A DNA stretch of 64,000 bases from Paralichthys olivaceus (taxonomy: Eukaryota; Chordata; Actinopteri; Pleuronectiformes; Paralichthyidae): the NCBI RefSeq assembly GCF_024713975.1, contig NC_091099.1, positions 15,047,501-15,111,500 of the forward strand, given 5' to 3'. Below, in pieces: positions 51,016-64,000 of this stretch. A model generated the notes under the pieces. The model saw only the letters and a program-made list of their open reading frames with translations. It ran no database searches and had not been told where the DNA came from. How positions within the stretch are numbered: the stretch's first letter is position 1; every line of letters starts with the position of its first letter. Both the position numbers and the translations under genes were made by a program.

Positions 51016-54000
51016 CAGGACAGACAGAAGTGCAATAGATGCCTCATAAACAAAACAACAGTATTTACAACATTGATTAGAAGAAACAGTTTGTGAAACA
51101 TCGTCTCCACACATATTCTTCAATTCACACTCCTTCCCAATCCTCCTCTTTTCGTCTCATTTCCTTGGACTCACACCACTTCTTCACCTCTGTCACATCC
51201 CTTCTTGCTCCCTTTCTTTCCTCCATCTGTCCAACACTGGCAGTCGGTGGAGCCTATCCTTACCAAGCTGTTGCTTGTGTTGCTTGTTCCCCAGTCTTTC
51301 TCTCCTGACATGCTGTGGTGCCAAGTCTGGAAACTGTTCATTATCTTCTCTAAAAAATAACTACAGGGAAACGCCTGCATCATTGAAACTGACAGTCTCA
51401 TTTCCTGCGTCTTTCTCCTGAGCACAATGTGCACATTATTGGCATTTCTAATTATAAATTGACAGGGATCCATGCAGCAGGAATAAAGTGTGCAGGCGCA
51501 GAGTTCCCTTCCAGTCAAAGATTACAGTAGATTTCACTTATTGAGGCTGAGAGTCAGAGAGGAGGAAGCCATCAGTGGAAGCACCTGCTGCTCTCTGTTT
51601 GAAATGAAAACCTGCAGACACTCAGCTCTCCTCTGATTGTTCATCTCCGCAGTACAGTTGTTTTGCATCTGCATGATTCACATGTAACACAGCAAACCAG
51701 AATCTTAGAAATGACACCAATACTAAAAATACAGGGGGAAAGTGAGATAACTCTTACAGAGGGAGCTTAAAGAATGAGGAAAAAAAGGTGGGTGCGGGGT
51801 TTCTATAAATAGATGGAGGTGATGCAAGCGAGGGTCTCCCGTTGAGTTGATGTGCTTGGCTTGCCTGCAGCCGTCTGTTGTAGTTCAGGGAGGGATGAAA
51901 CCTCAGCCCCATGTCTGCAGGAGCTCGGCTGCCTGAATGCTTGCCTGTGTTTATCTGCCCAACTCTGCTCCTGATGTTCTGCAGAGAATCTCCTCGGTTT
52001 CTCTGTCGATTCAATAGCGTGTTTCCATGTCTGCCACAGAACAGCCTGGAATTAATATTTAGAGAGACACAAAGAGACAGCTCAGGCACTAAGACCCCTC
52101 TTTTTTGTGTCGGGCCTCGGAGGTGCTCTCTCCGCTTCACTGCTTCACTGTTCTCAGGCTTATCTCCTCGCTGCCTCTTCTTTGACTTCTGTACTTAATA
52201 GGGAAATCTTGCACAGAGGGTTTGGAGTAAATTGCATTGTCATCTTTTCCATTTAAAGTTTGAGTCAGCTTTGGTGCGTGTCATGCTAAGGAGGTAGACA
52301 GTGGTGAGCCGAGGGGGATTCAGGCGTGAAATAAAGACATTTTAAATCAAGACACAATTGTTTTCTGCCATGTAGAAGACAGGCTATTTTGTAATTTGAT
52401 GAGATGGAGATTGCACTCTTTACTATCGGGTAGATGTTGCCAGAAATACCTCTTGTTTATGTAATTTCATGTGTTATGGATTGAACCTACAACACACAGC
52501 TAACCTCAGAGTAACTGTGGTGTCAGAAATGAGACACTGCATGAACAATGCAGGAGCTAATTAAGCAACATGAGAAAATCTGTCACCATCCTTGAAAATG
52601 GGATGAAAGATTCTTCCGAGTGAAGCATGTAGCTGTGTGATGTGGAGCTCAGAGTGGAGGCTTTCTAGTTTACACATTTTTAATTGCTCTCAAAGTCAAA
52701 AACAAGCTTCACAAATTGTGTCTATCAGCAAATGGATGCTACACATTGAATCCAAATGGCATCATTACAGGTTCTAATCACTTATATTACTGTTTAATTT
52801 CATTGTAATTACATTTGAAAACACCAGGGTACAAGTAGAGCTACATCCTACAGCTACAGCTATGTAGGGTTCTCGAAAAAGTTTAATCTGCAGGTAGTTT
52901 CCATGCATTTTTGGGGCCCTATTGACAGTCTATTGAAATTGTAATGCTACAACCGATCCCTCCAGTTTAACGATGACAGTGTGAAGGCCCTTTCCTGTTT
53001 GGGCCCCTCTCAGCTCAGGGCCCCAGGCAATTGTCTGCTTTGCCTACTCTATTGTAACACCCCTGCTCATAATGACTGAGCTAATTTGCTGATGTTTAGC
53101 AAAATGAATGTTTACTGAGTTATTAATCTTTGTTTACAGCCAATTAGCACTAATTAGCAGTGGTGTAGGTTATTATAGTGATTGACCATGAAACAAAGTA
53201 GGTAAAGGTTTGATCTGATGATGGTGCAACATGAAAGGTGAAATCATCCAAGTACATAGAGTTTATCCTCTTGTGACCTAGAAGATCAGTCGCAAATGTC
53301 ATCGCAACTCATCCCGTAGTTGTCGAGATATTTCATTCCAACCTTATAGTGGGTGTTAACTCGGAGGGTCACAAACATTTTTAGGATTCACCCACTGGGG
53401 ACCATGACAACCTAGTGAGTTAAACCTCGAACATGAAAATTGACTCAAACAATAGGTCAATTATCAACACTGTAAATCTTCTGTCAGCCAATTAATGACT
53501 TAATCAAGTAATTGATTTAGCTACAGCAGCATGTTGGTTATTTGTCTTTGGTATGTTAAATATGTTAAACCTCATACCATACAGGTATGATGTTTAATTA
53601 TTTACATATTTTGCTCCACTGTCAGATACACTGTTGAAGAAACCTCAGAAAACACAATTAGACAGACAAATGAATCTCTGCACACAGGTGTAGTAAAAAT
53701 TATTTTTTAATATGGAACAAAATCAGAGCTCAGCTCCATGGCTCCGTCCACCCAACACACTCTGTAACACTGATGGGTGGAGGAGAACGAGAAAATCAAC
53801 CAGTAAGATCACAGTCCGCTCGGCCAAAAAACAGGAGAGGCTAAAAAAACATGGAACGCAAAACTAAAGTGCTACTGGGTTTGACCTCGAGACGCCCTCC
53901 CACCCTTCCCTCCTGACCCAGAATGTGACCCACAGCGCCGCACCTCTCTGCCACCTCCCAGGGCTCTCCCACCTCCTCACCTACCTCACCTTTCTCTTCT

Positions 54001-55030
54001 CCCTGGGAGGCCAGTGGCTCCATAAACCAGTGGGTGACCCAGGCGCCTCTCAGAGCTAGGTGTAGTCAGGGCGGAGGTGGGTTTGGAGGAGCGAAGGGGT
54101 GCGTGTGAGGGTCTTAATACTGAGTGTGCAGCCAAGTTTCAGGATTTGCGGTTCTCAGAGGGACGTGAGCAAAGACAAGACTCCTTGATTATTATCATGG
54201 CTTCTGTGGAAACGCCTGTGGTTCAGTACTTCTGCTGTTTTGCTCTCAGCCAACGTGAAGTCTAATCATCTCAAAAACGCTTCACGCTTGAGATTCAGAT
54301 GGAATGTTTGAAGTTTTGGAGGAAATCTGAGGAGGGAGGAGGAGGAGGACGTCTGCAGAGGACACCCAGTAAGAACCCATTACTATCCTAATACAAGGAC
54401 ATCAACAGAAGTACTACACAGATATATACAGAGCAACCAAGCAACACATCGGAATACTGAGTAATAAATCTGGTGTGGGAAAGGGAAGGTAATAATAGTC
54501 CACTGCAAATGCTCTATCCCACTACTTTTTTTGTGTAGTTGGTCCGATCTTTAAGGCTTTTCTCATGCTACAAACAGGGCAGCAGTGAAGCCACCACAAC
54601 ATAGATTTGAGTCACAACTCTGTGCTTGACTTCTGAGTATGGCTGCTTTGTGTTTCTGTGAGCTGAGCCGGCAGCTGCCCGTCTCCTCAGAGTCCGTGCA
54701 GACAAACAAGGAAAGCGTGAAAGTGTGACCAGGGGTGAGTTGCATGGATCCCTTCTCCTTTTTTGTGCAAAATCGTTCTCTGGTCCACAGAGTCCTGCAG
54801 ATAAACACAGTGGTAATGTGGTGGGTGATGGATGAGAGCTGCTAATGGGCAAATAATCACTGATAAATGAGGAAGCATGGATTACTGGGAAATTAGACTG
54901 GTGGTGTTCACATTGCCAACTGAATGTAAGTAAATGAACAATTGAGCGGAGGAAGTGGAAATCTATACTTGGTGGAGGATTAAAATGAAGCATTGTGATG
55001 AAGAAGCAGAGTATATGTGTGGTGGGGGAG

Positions 55031-55033
<3 letters not shown>

Positions 55034-55099
<66 letters not shown>
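55034..55099. repeat. (GA)n microsatellite
   Basis: About 32 perfect GA units. The translations Ser-Leu and Arg-Glu in the two strands are artefacts of this repeat. Confidence 0.93.
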
Positions 55100-55101
<2 letters not shown>

Positions 55102-56980
55102 CATCTGCCAGCTTCAGCAAACACAGTCATCTTGCACCTTAGCACGCACTGCGTCACATGACTAACTACATCAGAGCGAGGGAGGAGCGAGGGAGGGAGG
55201 AGGCACTGCACAGAGAGCACTAGCACTACTATGGACGGACGCACACCTAGAACACACACACGCACACGCACACGCTACTGCACAGGGTCCCAGTCTGCGT
55301 TCCACTGCACTCTCCTGGCTGCCAGAACCTCGCTGTGTCTTGTCAAGAAAAAACAACAAACCAACCGATCAACAAAGAAACGGACGGAAAGAAGAACAAC
55401 ACACACTTTGGATCCCACTGGCCAGAATAAAAAAATAAATTAAAATAAAAAAATGAACCATAAACGAAACCTAGAATATAAAAAGAGCCAGTGGCACCAG
55501 GTTTTACAGAAAGCATTTTCTCAATAACTGGCTTTTGAACAGCTCTACGCTTTTTCTTTTAGTCTACCAAGTATATACTATTAACCTTACCAGGCAGCTA
55601 AAATCTATACAGTACTGTCATTTTTTCATATATTTATAGATATTTATACACTATACAAAGTTGGCAAAAATACATAAATAAATACATTAAATTAGATTGT
55701 ACACATCACAATTGTGTGTTTTTGAGTTAGAGCACTCTTTGTTGAAGAGGTGGGCCCCATGGCAAGCCGAGAAAGCAGGTGAAGAAACAGGAGTGCTACC
55801 CTCGACATCCCAGAATGCAAAAGGAGTCACAATCAGACTCGGTAAGTAATATTTCAAAGTATGGCGTATACGATTAATTATAGTGTATTGCTTATTACCT
55901 ACCTGATCAAAAATATCCACATTATGGCAGGAGTTAGAGGCTGCTCTAACAGGTTCACAAAGTCTATTTACAACCAGCAAGAAAAGAAAGAAGTGTTCTG
56001 AAGGGTCTGGATTTAGGGAAAATAGTGAGAATTTGATTTCAGTGCATCGATACATGGCAGACTATTTGTATGTGTTTATTTTCGGACTCCCTGTGGGACT
56101 CCCTCTCAAGGATGGAAATACAAATGAAGGCAGGACAGTATCCCCTGTCCTTCCTGCAGACGACTGCTGGGAGTATCTGCTGTACTGTATCATGTCTGCA
56201 GCAGGGACGGTCCAAAAAGTAATATGAAATTGATAAGCTCCATCCCTACACTGTATGCAGTCCAAGCCAGATTCATAGGGCGGTAACATATAGAAAAGAA
56301 GGAAATTAACTGGACTGCAGCCCTGGTGCATTTTTACCATTTCTGTTATGTGTGTTGAGAGGGTACAGGGCAGTATTTAGATATTTGGAGATCAATGTTA
56401 TTCTCCCTCATTTTATTTGATGATTAAACCCCTCATTTCTACTGTCACGCATGTGATGGTTCAAAGTCTAATCCTGTGTTTTTCTTTCAGGAGTTTGAGA
56501 GTTCTTACAAATATCTGGAGGAAGAGATGGGTATATTATGTGGCAAGTTCATGGCAGTCAGTGGTGCTTAATCCAGAGTCCAATCCCAAATACTAGCATG
56601 CAAATGATCTTTAGGATATCACATCAGATGGATCTTGTATGTATTTCCACTTTTAATTCCTCTCCCTCCTCCATACGTGCCTGTCCGTCCCCATGTCTGG
56701 CCTCCTGCTGAGCAATAGTGTTTTCAAATTCAATGGAAGGCATCATCAGTGTCAGTACAGGGCCAATCCCGTCTAACACAATGGCATTACAGTAAATCCC
56801 CAAGCCTGTAAGCAGACAGGGTGAGATGTGATGCCAAGCGGCCATGGCAGAGTGACTCCACAGGGAGGTGAACAGTTCCCTCACACAACCAGAGAAGACT
56901 CAATACATGGAGGTTTTACGGTGTAAATAACACAGGCTTTTTCTATTTCCTGGAAGTGTGTGTGTTTGTGTGAGTTTTGG

Positions 56981-57030
56981 GAGGTGGGGGGGGTGGGGGG
57001 GTGGGGGGGGGGGGGGGGGGGGGGGGGGGG
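56981..57030 (+). repeat. Poly-G tract
   Basis: A run of G broken by three T residues ends in 28 uninterrupted G (57003-57030). It could form G-quadruplexes on the plus strand; if syt7 transcripts extend here they would carry poly-C. The exact length in an assembly is likely unreliable. Confidence 0.85.
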
Positions 57031-60000
57031 TCAAGGGTATAAAGGCATGTGGCAGTGTTGCTACAGTGGGTCTGGGATGTGTCGGGTATCACTCCTACCC
57101 TTTGTTTCTCTTGCCCCGAACCTCACGACACCTCCAGCAAAAATACAGCGGACATCAAAAGCCCTTTTTCAAGAAGGGCAGTTATAATCAGATTCAGCAT
57201 CATCAACATCACCACTGTTATTCATGAATATCTTTGTTTTCTTTATCAAGTGACAAATGAAAACAAACTCGGCATACAACAAATGTTAATTTTCACCAAC
57301 GATATTTACATAAAGTTTTTCAAAAACAGAAGGAGTTTCTTATCACGTTTTTGTAAAGAAATAAACCCAACACAAGAACACCAAGCACACACATACGTAC
57401 ACACTGACCAACAGTCAAATGTGAACCAAAAGGAAAAAAAAAAGATATTATTACTTATCGCTTTCATATTCATTTTGTTACCATTCAAAGAATGCTCACT
57501 AGAACCCTGATTGGGAGAAGTCACATTGGTTTTCACCAGATGCTTAAAACAATGGAGAGGGTGGTTGGAGGAGGTGAGGTCTGTCTGCGCAGGGCGAGAC
57601 TCACAGGACGGACCGGACACATGACAAAGGTGACCCGGGACACTTCTGGGCTGCCTGCGCTGTCATAATATGATTCAGCAGAATAAAAGCTACACTGCAG
57701 TCCCACTGGGATGAGATTACTACAGCCTGATTTTAAAACACACACACACCTAAAGTTCTCCCATAAAGCACAGTGTACCCTTAATTCAATATCGCCCAAA
57801 CTACTGCAAAGCAGGCATCTTTCCAATAGAGTGAGTCATTGACGCTCATCTTAAGGAAGCCATATCCATCAAGGAAAACTAGTGAAGAGTAAGAAAGGGG
57901 CTGAGAGCATGCGACAAGGACACACAATATCATCAGGCTCAGAGGAATATCTTACTTATCCTTTGGCAAACAGGTGTGACCCTGTCAGCCAATAAAGCTT
58001 TTAGTTACTTAGAAAGTAAACAGAGGAGGAGGAGGCTGCTGGTGACAATGATTCATTTTGGAGAAAATGGAGGAATAAACATCTCAGAGAAGATGGGAGT
58101 CCAGGTGATGGATATTTTACTTCACTTTATCCAGCAATAAAGTTTTATACAGTCAATAGCTTCATTAGCAGCTGGGTAAGGTTTAATTGCAGGGTCAAAA
58201 TATTATCATAGGCATGTTAACATGTTTCTCTTCGATATCAAGTGTGATGTTTATAACTTTATTTTGTTAGCATGCTAACATCTGCCCATTAGTTCTAAAT
58301 GCAGCTGAGGTCGATGGGAATATCATTCGTTTTGCAGGTATTCGGTCAAACTATAGACTTCATATATAGATAGACAATATGACTGCTCTGTAAAACAAAA
58401 TAAGACTTAAATATTAAAACATTTGGACAATTTGAAACCAAAAAGTGTTCCAATACTCTCCAGATTGAACAATAAATGAGGAAATATCATCATGTGGCAA
58501 CAGAAATCAGTTTTTAGAGCGTGTATTCCGTGACAATGTTGTGGGCAGTGTTGTCTGTGTGTGTTATCGTGAATTAAACCTTAGTAATCACACAGTAATT
58601 ACCCACACCTGCAGCGACCAGTTGGCTTCGCCAGGGAACAGAGCGATGATGGAAGACGGAGCCGAGGCTGAGCATGAGGAGTGGAAGTGCACCTAGTCTG
58701 GAAACAGTCTTTAATGGGAGTAACTGCAACGCCACCACTGCTGTATTCACGAGCCCAGGATTGTTGAAGGTCATTGCTGACACTGTTGCTGCCAACGAAA
58801 TGCAATAAGTTTCGAGGTGTGAGACAGGTGGCAGTATAATAAAAGTGGGATTTGGAAATTGCTTTTTCCTTTATACTGTTTGGCTCTGAGCTTACCATCT
58901 GTTTTAATGGAGCTGCTGCTTGACTGCTGGTTATTTTAAGGAGTGTGGAATTTTCTGGACTCTGTGATGAATTATATGCCACTCTGACACGCTCGGTTTC
59001 CTATAGTGTGACTTCAATTAGTATCTTATGAAAGTATAGGCAGTGTTACAGTCACATTTCAGTGTATTTCTGGCTGTTTTTAGAGGTAATAGTGACATGT
59101 ATAGAGTAGTTATGACCGTCAGCACAACTTAAATGATTTCTTTCTTTTTATATATAAACAAATTCAGAAAACTTTGTCTGCCTGTCCCTCTATTTTCTCA
59201 TCCTGTTAACTTCAAACTGATTTGTTGCATCGAACTGTGGCGAATGTAGTTGTGAGAGATGGTGAAGAGGTGCAGAACTAATCTTTGCAAAATAGAGCTC
59301 CATGAGTACAGAGTACTTTCTTTAAACCTAATGTTCTCAAGTTTGACTCTTCATGACTTGTTTCTTATTTAATGAGAAAAGCTTATAATGTGAACTGATC
59401 CCATTATAAAAAATGACGCATTACGTCTGCTTTGAGGGGGACCTCTTCCTTAGACCTCTCCCTAAACTTAGGTAACATCACTGTGTAAGATATTATAATG
59501 TACATTTCTTATATTGTTAATGACTTTGAGTAAGAAAGACTGAATGAGCTATGTTTTCTCAAGTTTTAATAAGGCCAGTAGTAAAGGAAAATGTTGATTT
59601 AGCGATTATCATTATTTCACTTAGCACTTGGGTCTATGGGAGCTCCAATAATGGGACAGAAAAGCAGATGTCAACAAAACAAAAGAGGTTCAAAATTTTT
59701 ACATAAGAATCACATTTTCATTGTAACAGTTTGCTCAGTAAGTCCCTGCCTTCGCCCAAAGGGCTAATTATTTCATAACTGGCCTATTGAGGAACTTTTA
59801 GAGAACTTCTAAGAATAGGAAATATAATGCTTAGGACTTAGAAGTTGTCTGTATTCAAAAGCTCCGGGTGTTGTAAGTTTTAAAAGCCCGACCCTGTAGC
59901 CTCCCAGCCCCCAGTCTCCCTGGAGGATCAGAGGCATCACACTGTGCCGCATGTTACTAAAAATAAAACCATATCCCCCAGCTTACAGGGTCACTGATGA

Positions 60001-63000
60001 CAAAGCACTATAAACCCCCTTTGCATAACAATTTATCACTCCTTGAGCAAGATATAATCTTGGTGAAAGGAAACGGCGGAGGTATTGTGTTGACTCATCA
60101 CCTGCACACCTGCTTATTCAAACCTGGTTTGGCTTCACAGCTTCCACAACGATCGCCCACTGATTACTTTCCTCATTTCAACTGATGAGTTTTTATCCCT
60201 GTCGATCATCCTCATCGCTGCTAAGGAGAGAGCTGAGCGTCATGTATTATCCTAAGCAAGTGTTGTCCCTGCACACAGTGAGTCCCTCAGGTCCGAGGAG
60301 CTAGATATTGCTCCTTTCTGACCACCTCACGGTACAGTAATGTGCTGTGACACTGCAGGCAGTGCCTGTCAAAACAGTGGGCCCTGTTCCACGGCTGACC
60401 AATTGTTCTGAAGGGTGCTGGACTGGATCAGTAGATACTAAAGTCTCTGTTTTCTAGAAGCAATCGAATACGACCAGTGAAGTCACTTATCTCTGCTCCC
60501 AATTTCTCTGTATGCAACATTTGCGTGCCTCATAGATGCACTGTATGAATATGTGTGTGTAATAAAACTGTAAAGCGGTTTGAGTGGTCAAGACCATTTA
60601 CATCAGTGCATCACAGCGGCCAGCACCGCGGCTCACACGAAGCACAACCGCCCAAAATACACTCACAGCACAGCACACAGGACAAACCTGGTTAAGATTA
60701 GACTATCTTTCAATTTGTCTTGTGGTGATTGGGTTATCATTAGCATAAATCAAAACGAGCGCAAAAACACGAGATACTATCAAATTATTGCTAGATAAGA
60801 GAAAATTAAATCCACTACAGCACCTGCAGGCTTTAATGGGGCCACAGTCCACAGGAACGACAAACACAGAATTAACAGAAGCAGTGAAAAACACACAACT
60901 GATTTTTGCATGCTCAGTCTAAACCTGAGAGATGTTTGAAAGGTAGATGCTCATTTAGAAATAAAATCAAAATCACTGCAGTGAAAACAAGAAAAACAGC
61001 GAGGAGACTGGATTATTATGCTTCACAGCTTTTTATGAATGTAAAAACACTCAGACAGTTAGGAGTAGACGACAAAAGAGCAGACATCTGTGTGAGAGGC
61101 TCTTGATAGCTGACGATATTCGCGTGGCTGCTTTCTGTTTTATTTACAGGCACCAGCCCCAGCACTATATGTGGTGCTGTCAAACACTCAGGGAGCGTCT
61201 CACAGTGGCAGTTCAGACCATCATCTAATATCACACCCACTGTGTGTGACATGCAGTTTCTGTAAACAACTAAAACTCAAGGCCTTGTCATCCTATTTTT
61301 CTTTCTGCGTTAAAGCCACGCTGCACATCTGTCTGTTTCCACATCTACACTCGGCCACTACTCGGCCACTGCTCAGCATCGTGGGCAGATACAGACTCTG
61401 AGAACTCAGTGTGCCTGCTGTTGATCAACACATTGTGTAATAACACTGTAGTGTGGGCCGGCCCCACGTGACAAGCAGATGGGCCTGATCTCTCCATTCT
61501 GGTCTGACATTTCAGACACTAGTAGCCTGCCACCACGAGTCTAGTAGCTGACATGCAAACACACACACAAAAACATGTACACAGGTGCACCGAAGAAAAA
61601 CAGGAGGAACAAAAAGAGAGGAGGATGAGAGCCCTACATCCCTCCTCCGTGTCCTCCACTCCACCTCCAAACCCTGAAATCACAGAGCAGACATCGCCTC
61701 TCCCTCACCCTCTCAGATACTCCACCCTTCATTTCCACCAGTACTATAACCATCATCAAAACGATCATCATTATTATTGTTATTACATTTTCAAAAAGTG
61801 CAGATAGAACTTCCCCTCATTTAGAAGGCAGGGCAGTAAAAGATGTTGGGGAAACAATGGCAGTATAAGAAGAGCAAGAAGAGCGCAAGATGAGAAAGAG
61901 AAAAGAGAAGAAGATTTATGCCGAGTCAGAATTATGTTGCTCCTGTGAACACACACACCCACACACCCACACACACATGCACACACGCAGTAAGGCAGCC
62001 ACACAGGTCAAAACTGCTGGAGTTTGACCCCCGTCAGCACAAAACCAGAGCACAGGGCAGCACAAAGAATCATAGCATCAATAAACAGACAGAAGTGAGC
62101 ACACATGTGCACCAACAGCACAAACTCTGCTTTTTGCTTCTGTTTCGATCTAAACATTGGAAGAAGATTTTAAATTGGTTTCCTCAGTTGGTGATGCTGT
62201 GAAAAATGACATCATCGTATCTTGGTTACTTTTTATTTGTTCTTCATCTTCTTTTTTCTCTCTCCATGTCAGGCCATTTTGTCTGGAAAAATCAGGAGCG
62301 ATTCATTTCACAAGTTTGTTGTGTTCCCGCTTTCCAAACATCGGAAAGTTCAGTTTAGTTAAGTATTTTCTTTTTTTAATCTCTATTTTGTTGGAGCTAC
62401 GGCACAGCACCCACAGCACACGGACGACGAGGGGGTGGGGGTCCAAAAAGGGGGCGAGGAGGGGTTCACTAATATTGTGCCAGAGAAAGAGGGAACAATA
62501 AGGGGGAAAAAAGAAGAAGCTTATAGAGAAGAAAAAGGGGGAGGGAGGGAGAGATAGAGAGAGCAGTATCAACAATTCCATCCGAGTTCAGCTGGTTTCA
62601 TCACAAACTGAGTATTGATTGCTTCTGACAACTTCAGCTGAACATTAAACCACTTTTGAGTAAAAGGAGGGAGGACTGAAATGGAGGACAGGATATAGTT
62701 CACTTGAGACAGATGACAAGAACGAGGCGACAAATGAAAATAGGGGAGGGATGACAACCTGCAGACAGGCTATGTATAACATACTGTATACTACTCATGT
62801 GTATAGGGGGGTTCTGCCAATCTATAACGCCATTTATATTAGTATGTATATGTATATATGTGTACCTGGAATAGTCAATACAATAAGATTATATGAGATT
62901 AGGTTTTATAAGATTCTCTGTGATCCCACGGGACTGGCACCTTGAATTAGTCAGGGGGCTGCAGTGCAGTTCAGAACCAAGGGGTCGACAAAGAAACGGA

Positions 63001-63269
63001 ACATCGGAGACCTCCGCAGGCAAAGTGCATGTGGACAGACAGACATACAGACAGTCAGAAACAGGGGGACCATCGGCGAAAAGGGTGAGAGGCTTAAATC
63101 AAAGACACGGCCGTATATGAGAGGAAGGAACAAATGAAAAGAGAGAGAGAGAGAATTGTCGGAGAGGAATAGAGATTTTGAAAGCAAAGAGTTTAAAGGT
63201 TTAAGAGAGCAGATGGCTAATTGTACCCGTGTTTCGCAGCCTGGCAGCAAGTCAGTCTTGTGCATAAGG

Positions 63270-63356
63270 ACGGGAGTGGGAGGAGGAGGGGGAGGGAGGC
63301 AGGAGGGAGGGGGGAGGAGGAGGAGGAGGGGGCGGCAGGAGATGGGAGGGGAGGCC
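63270..63356. repeat. GGA-rich low-complexity tract just downstream of the syt7 stop
   Basis: Many GGAGG and GGGAGG units on the plus strand, so the syt7 transcript would have a CCTCC-rich stretch in the first about 110 bases of its 3' UTR. Low-complexity sequence; no known element is claimed. Confidence 0.7.
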
Positions 63357-63379
63357 ATGGTGAAAGCTGGGCGGCGCGA

Positions 63380-63484
63380 TCAGGCCTTGAGAGCGTGCCA
63401 CTGGGCGACGTTAGTACGCGGCCGAGCGAGCATGTCTTTCCAGTGCTTCACCTCCGCCGGTCCACTCTTCCATGATAGGTAGAT
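63380..63484 (-). CDS. syt7: Synaptotagmin-7 (Syt7), last coding exon
   Basis: Minus strand: acceptor ctctctcttag, then 34 codons from [15 protein letters not shown] through DMLARPR to VAQWHALKA and a TGA stop. This is the end of the C2B domain of synaptotagmin-7; the human protein ends with the same layout (HWKDMIARPR, VAQWHQLKA). Syt7 is a membrane-anchored high-affinity Ca2+ sensor for slow and asynchronous exocytosis, synaptic facilitation and lysosome fusion. The exon starts in phase 0. The remaining exons lie to the right, beyond 64000; none is seen in 63485-64000. Position next to saxo4 and lrrc10b agrees with human 11q12. A teleost-specific duplicate (syt7a or syt7b) cannot be told from this exon. 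Confidence 0.92.
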   Translation of the reverse strand: MYLSWKSGPAEVKHWKDMLARPRTNVAQWHALKA

Positions 63485-64000
63485 CTAAGAGAGAGGAGGA
63501 AGGGATCGTTTAAAGTACAGAACATTATTGGCTTCATTAAAACTTTTGGCCCAGTAAGTCGTCTCCCCCGGCAGCCTTGACACGGTGTCAATGGCAACTG
63601 TGACAGTCCACAAAATGTCCACTAAAAGTGCTTTTTTTATCAATGACTCAAATTGTTATTTTGGACATTCAACATAACGCTCAAATGAGAAATCTCACTC
63701 CTGACCATGCAGCGACTCGTCATCCCTCTGCTTGTTGCCTCTTTCTCCTAATTCCTTCTTCAATTTGTAGGAAGTTCTCGTCCGCATGCTCTGGCTCAAA
63801 CAAGTAGGCCATCAAAGTCAAATGCTTCATCAAAACTGTCCACATCAGAAATAGTTTCTTTCAATGCAAAGTCCTCTGTCCAACTCTCACTCTCATTCTT
63901 GTTACCACCTCAGTACAACAACTCAAGTCTTACGAGACTGGTTATTTAGCTTAGTGTAGTGACTGTTTTTATCCTTAATGCTCGTCAGAGATGATCGATT
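63485..64000 (-). other. syt7: syt7 intron (partial)
   Basis: Sequence upstream of the last syt7 exon. I see no further C2B-coding exon in it. Confidence 0.6.

Larger units (their letters stand above)
48893..63379. other. Long interval between saxo4 and the syt7 stop codon
   Basis: No coding exon is recognisable. Contents: a family A copy (49.78-50.18 kb), a repeat D copy (50.85 kb), a long (GA)n tract (55.03 kb), a poly-G tract (56.98 kb) and purine-rich sequence (62.4-63.35 kb). Both flanking genes are transcribed leftward, so the right part should include the syt7 3' UTR, whose end I cannot fix. The part next to 48893 should include the saxo4 5' UTR and promoter. Confidence 0.5.

Noticed and set aside
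51911-52198. 95-residue plus and 128-residue minus frames
   Set aside because: They overlap each other on opposite strands, show no known motif and have no splice context tying them to neighbours.
53841-54023. Glu/Gly-rich minus frame in a GC-rich patch
   Set aside because: No homology recognised. It is more likely part of a UTR or intergenic sequence.
54568-55271. Ser-Leu repeat frames near 55 kb
   Set aside because: Artefacts of the (GA)n microsatellite.
58599-58982. 127-residue minus frame
   Set aside because: Composition is random-like, it overlaps another frame and no family is recognised.

Overview
The window is nuclear DNA from a bony fish, most likely a percomorph teleost. Coding sequence is split into short exons with GT-AG introns, the long gaps are full of microsatellites and small DNA-transposon remnants, and the proteins fit teleost orthologues best: a 443-residue Fads2, an Eps8-like protein 2, Lrrc10b, Saxo4/Ppp1r32, the Syt7 C-terminus and the Myrf N-terminus. 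Most of these genes also lie together in mammals (human 11q12: PPP1R32, LRRC10B, SYT7, MYRF, FADS). The Eps8l2 gene is the outsider, since human EPS8L2 is on 11p15.

Layout, left to right: (1) first coding exon of myrf on the minus strand (205-250), with the gene body leaving the window to the left. (2) About 10 kb of non-coding DNA with two CTCF-like motifs and a degenerate repeat. (3) eps8l2 on the plus strand, 20 coding exons joined in frame (10366-26936; 680 aa). (4) fads2 on the minus strand, complete in 12 coding exons (34105-28199; 443 aa), tail-to-tail with eps8l2 and with two large transposon-like insertions in its introns. (5) About 6 kb of AT-rich upstream DNA shared by fads2 and the divergent lrrc10b. 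(6) lrrc10b, single coding exon on plus (40383-41573; 396 aa), with a MITE-like element just 3' of it. (7) saxo4/ppp1r32 on minus, 11 coding exons (48892-44285; 332 aa), with a nested pile of repeats in its second coding intron. (8) About 14 kb without a recognisable coding exon, then the last coding exon of syt7 on minus (63484-63380), whose 3' UTR probably occupies part of that gap.

The genes do not form a pathway. Myrf is a membrane-tethered transcription factor for myelin genes, Fads2 a front-end fatty-acid desaturase, Eps8l2 an actin regulator, Saxo4 a ciliary/axonemal microtubule protein, Lrrc10b a small leucine-rich-repeat protein and Syt7 a calcium sensor for exocytosis. The observations most worth a second look are unusual substitutions in Fads2 at positions conserved between fish and human, a (TG)n tract that serves as the 3' splice-site region of an eps8l2 exon with a NAGNAG acceptor, a Glu/Tyr-rich repetitive tail on Lrrc10b, an apparently missing PP1-docking motif in Saxo4, and a set of small inverted-repeat elements, one with a perfect 8-bp target duplication. 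I found no sign of a new multi-gene system. All exon joins were made by eye from splice signals and frame continuity.
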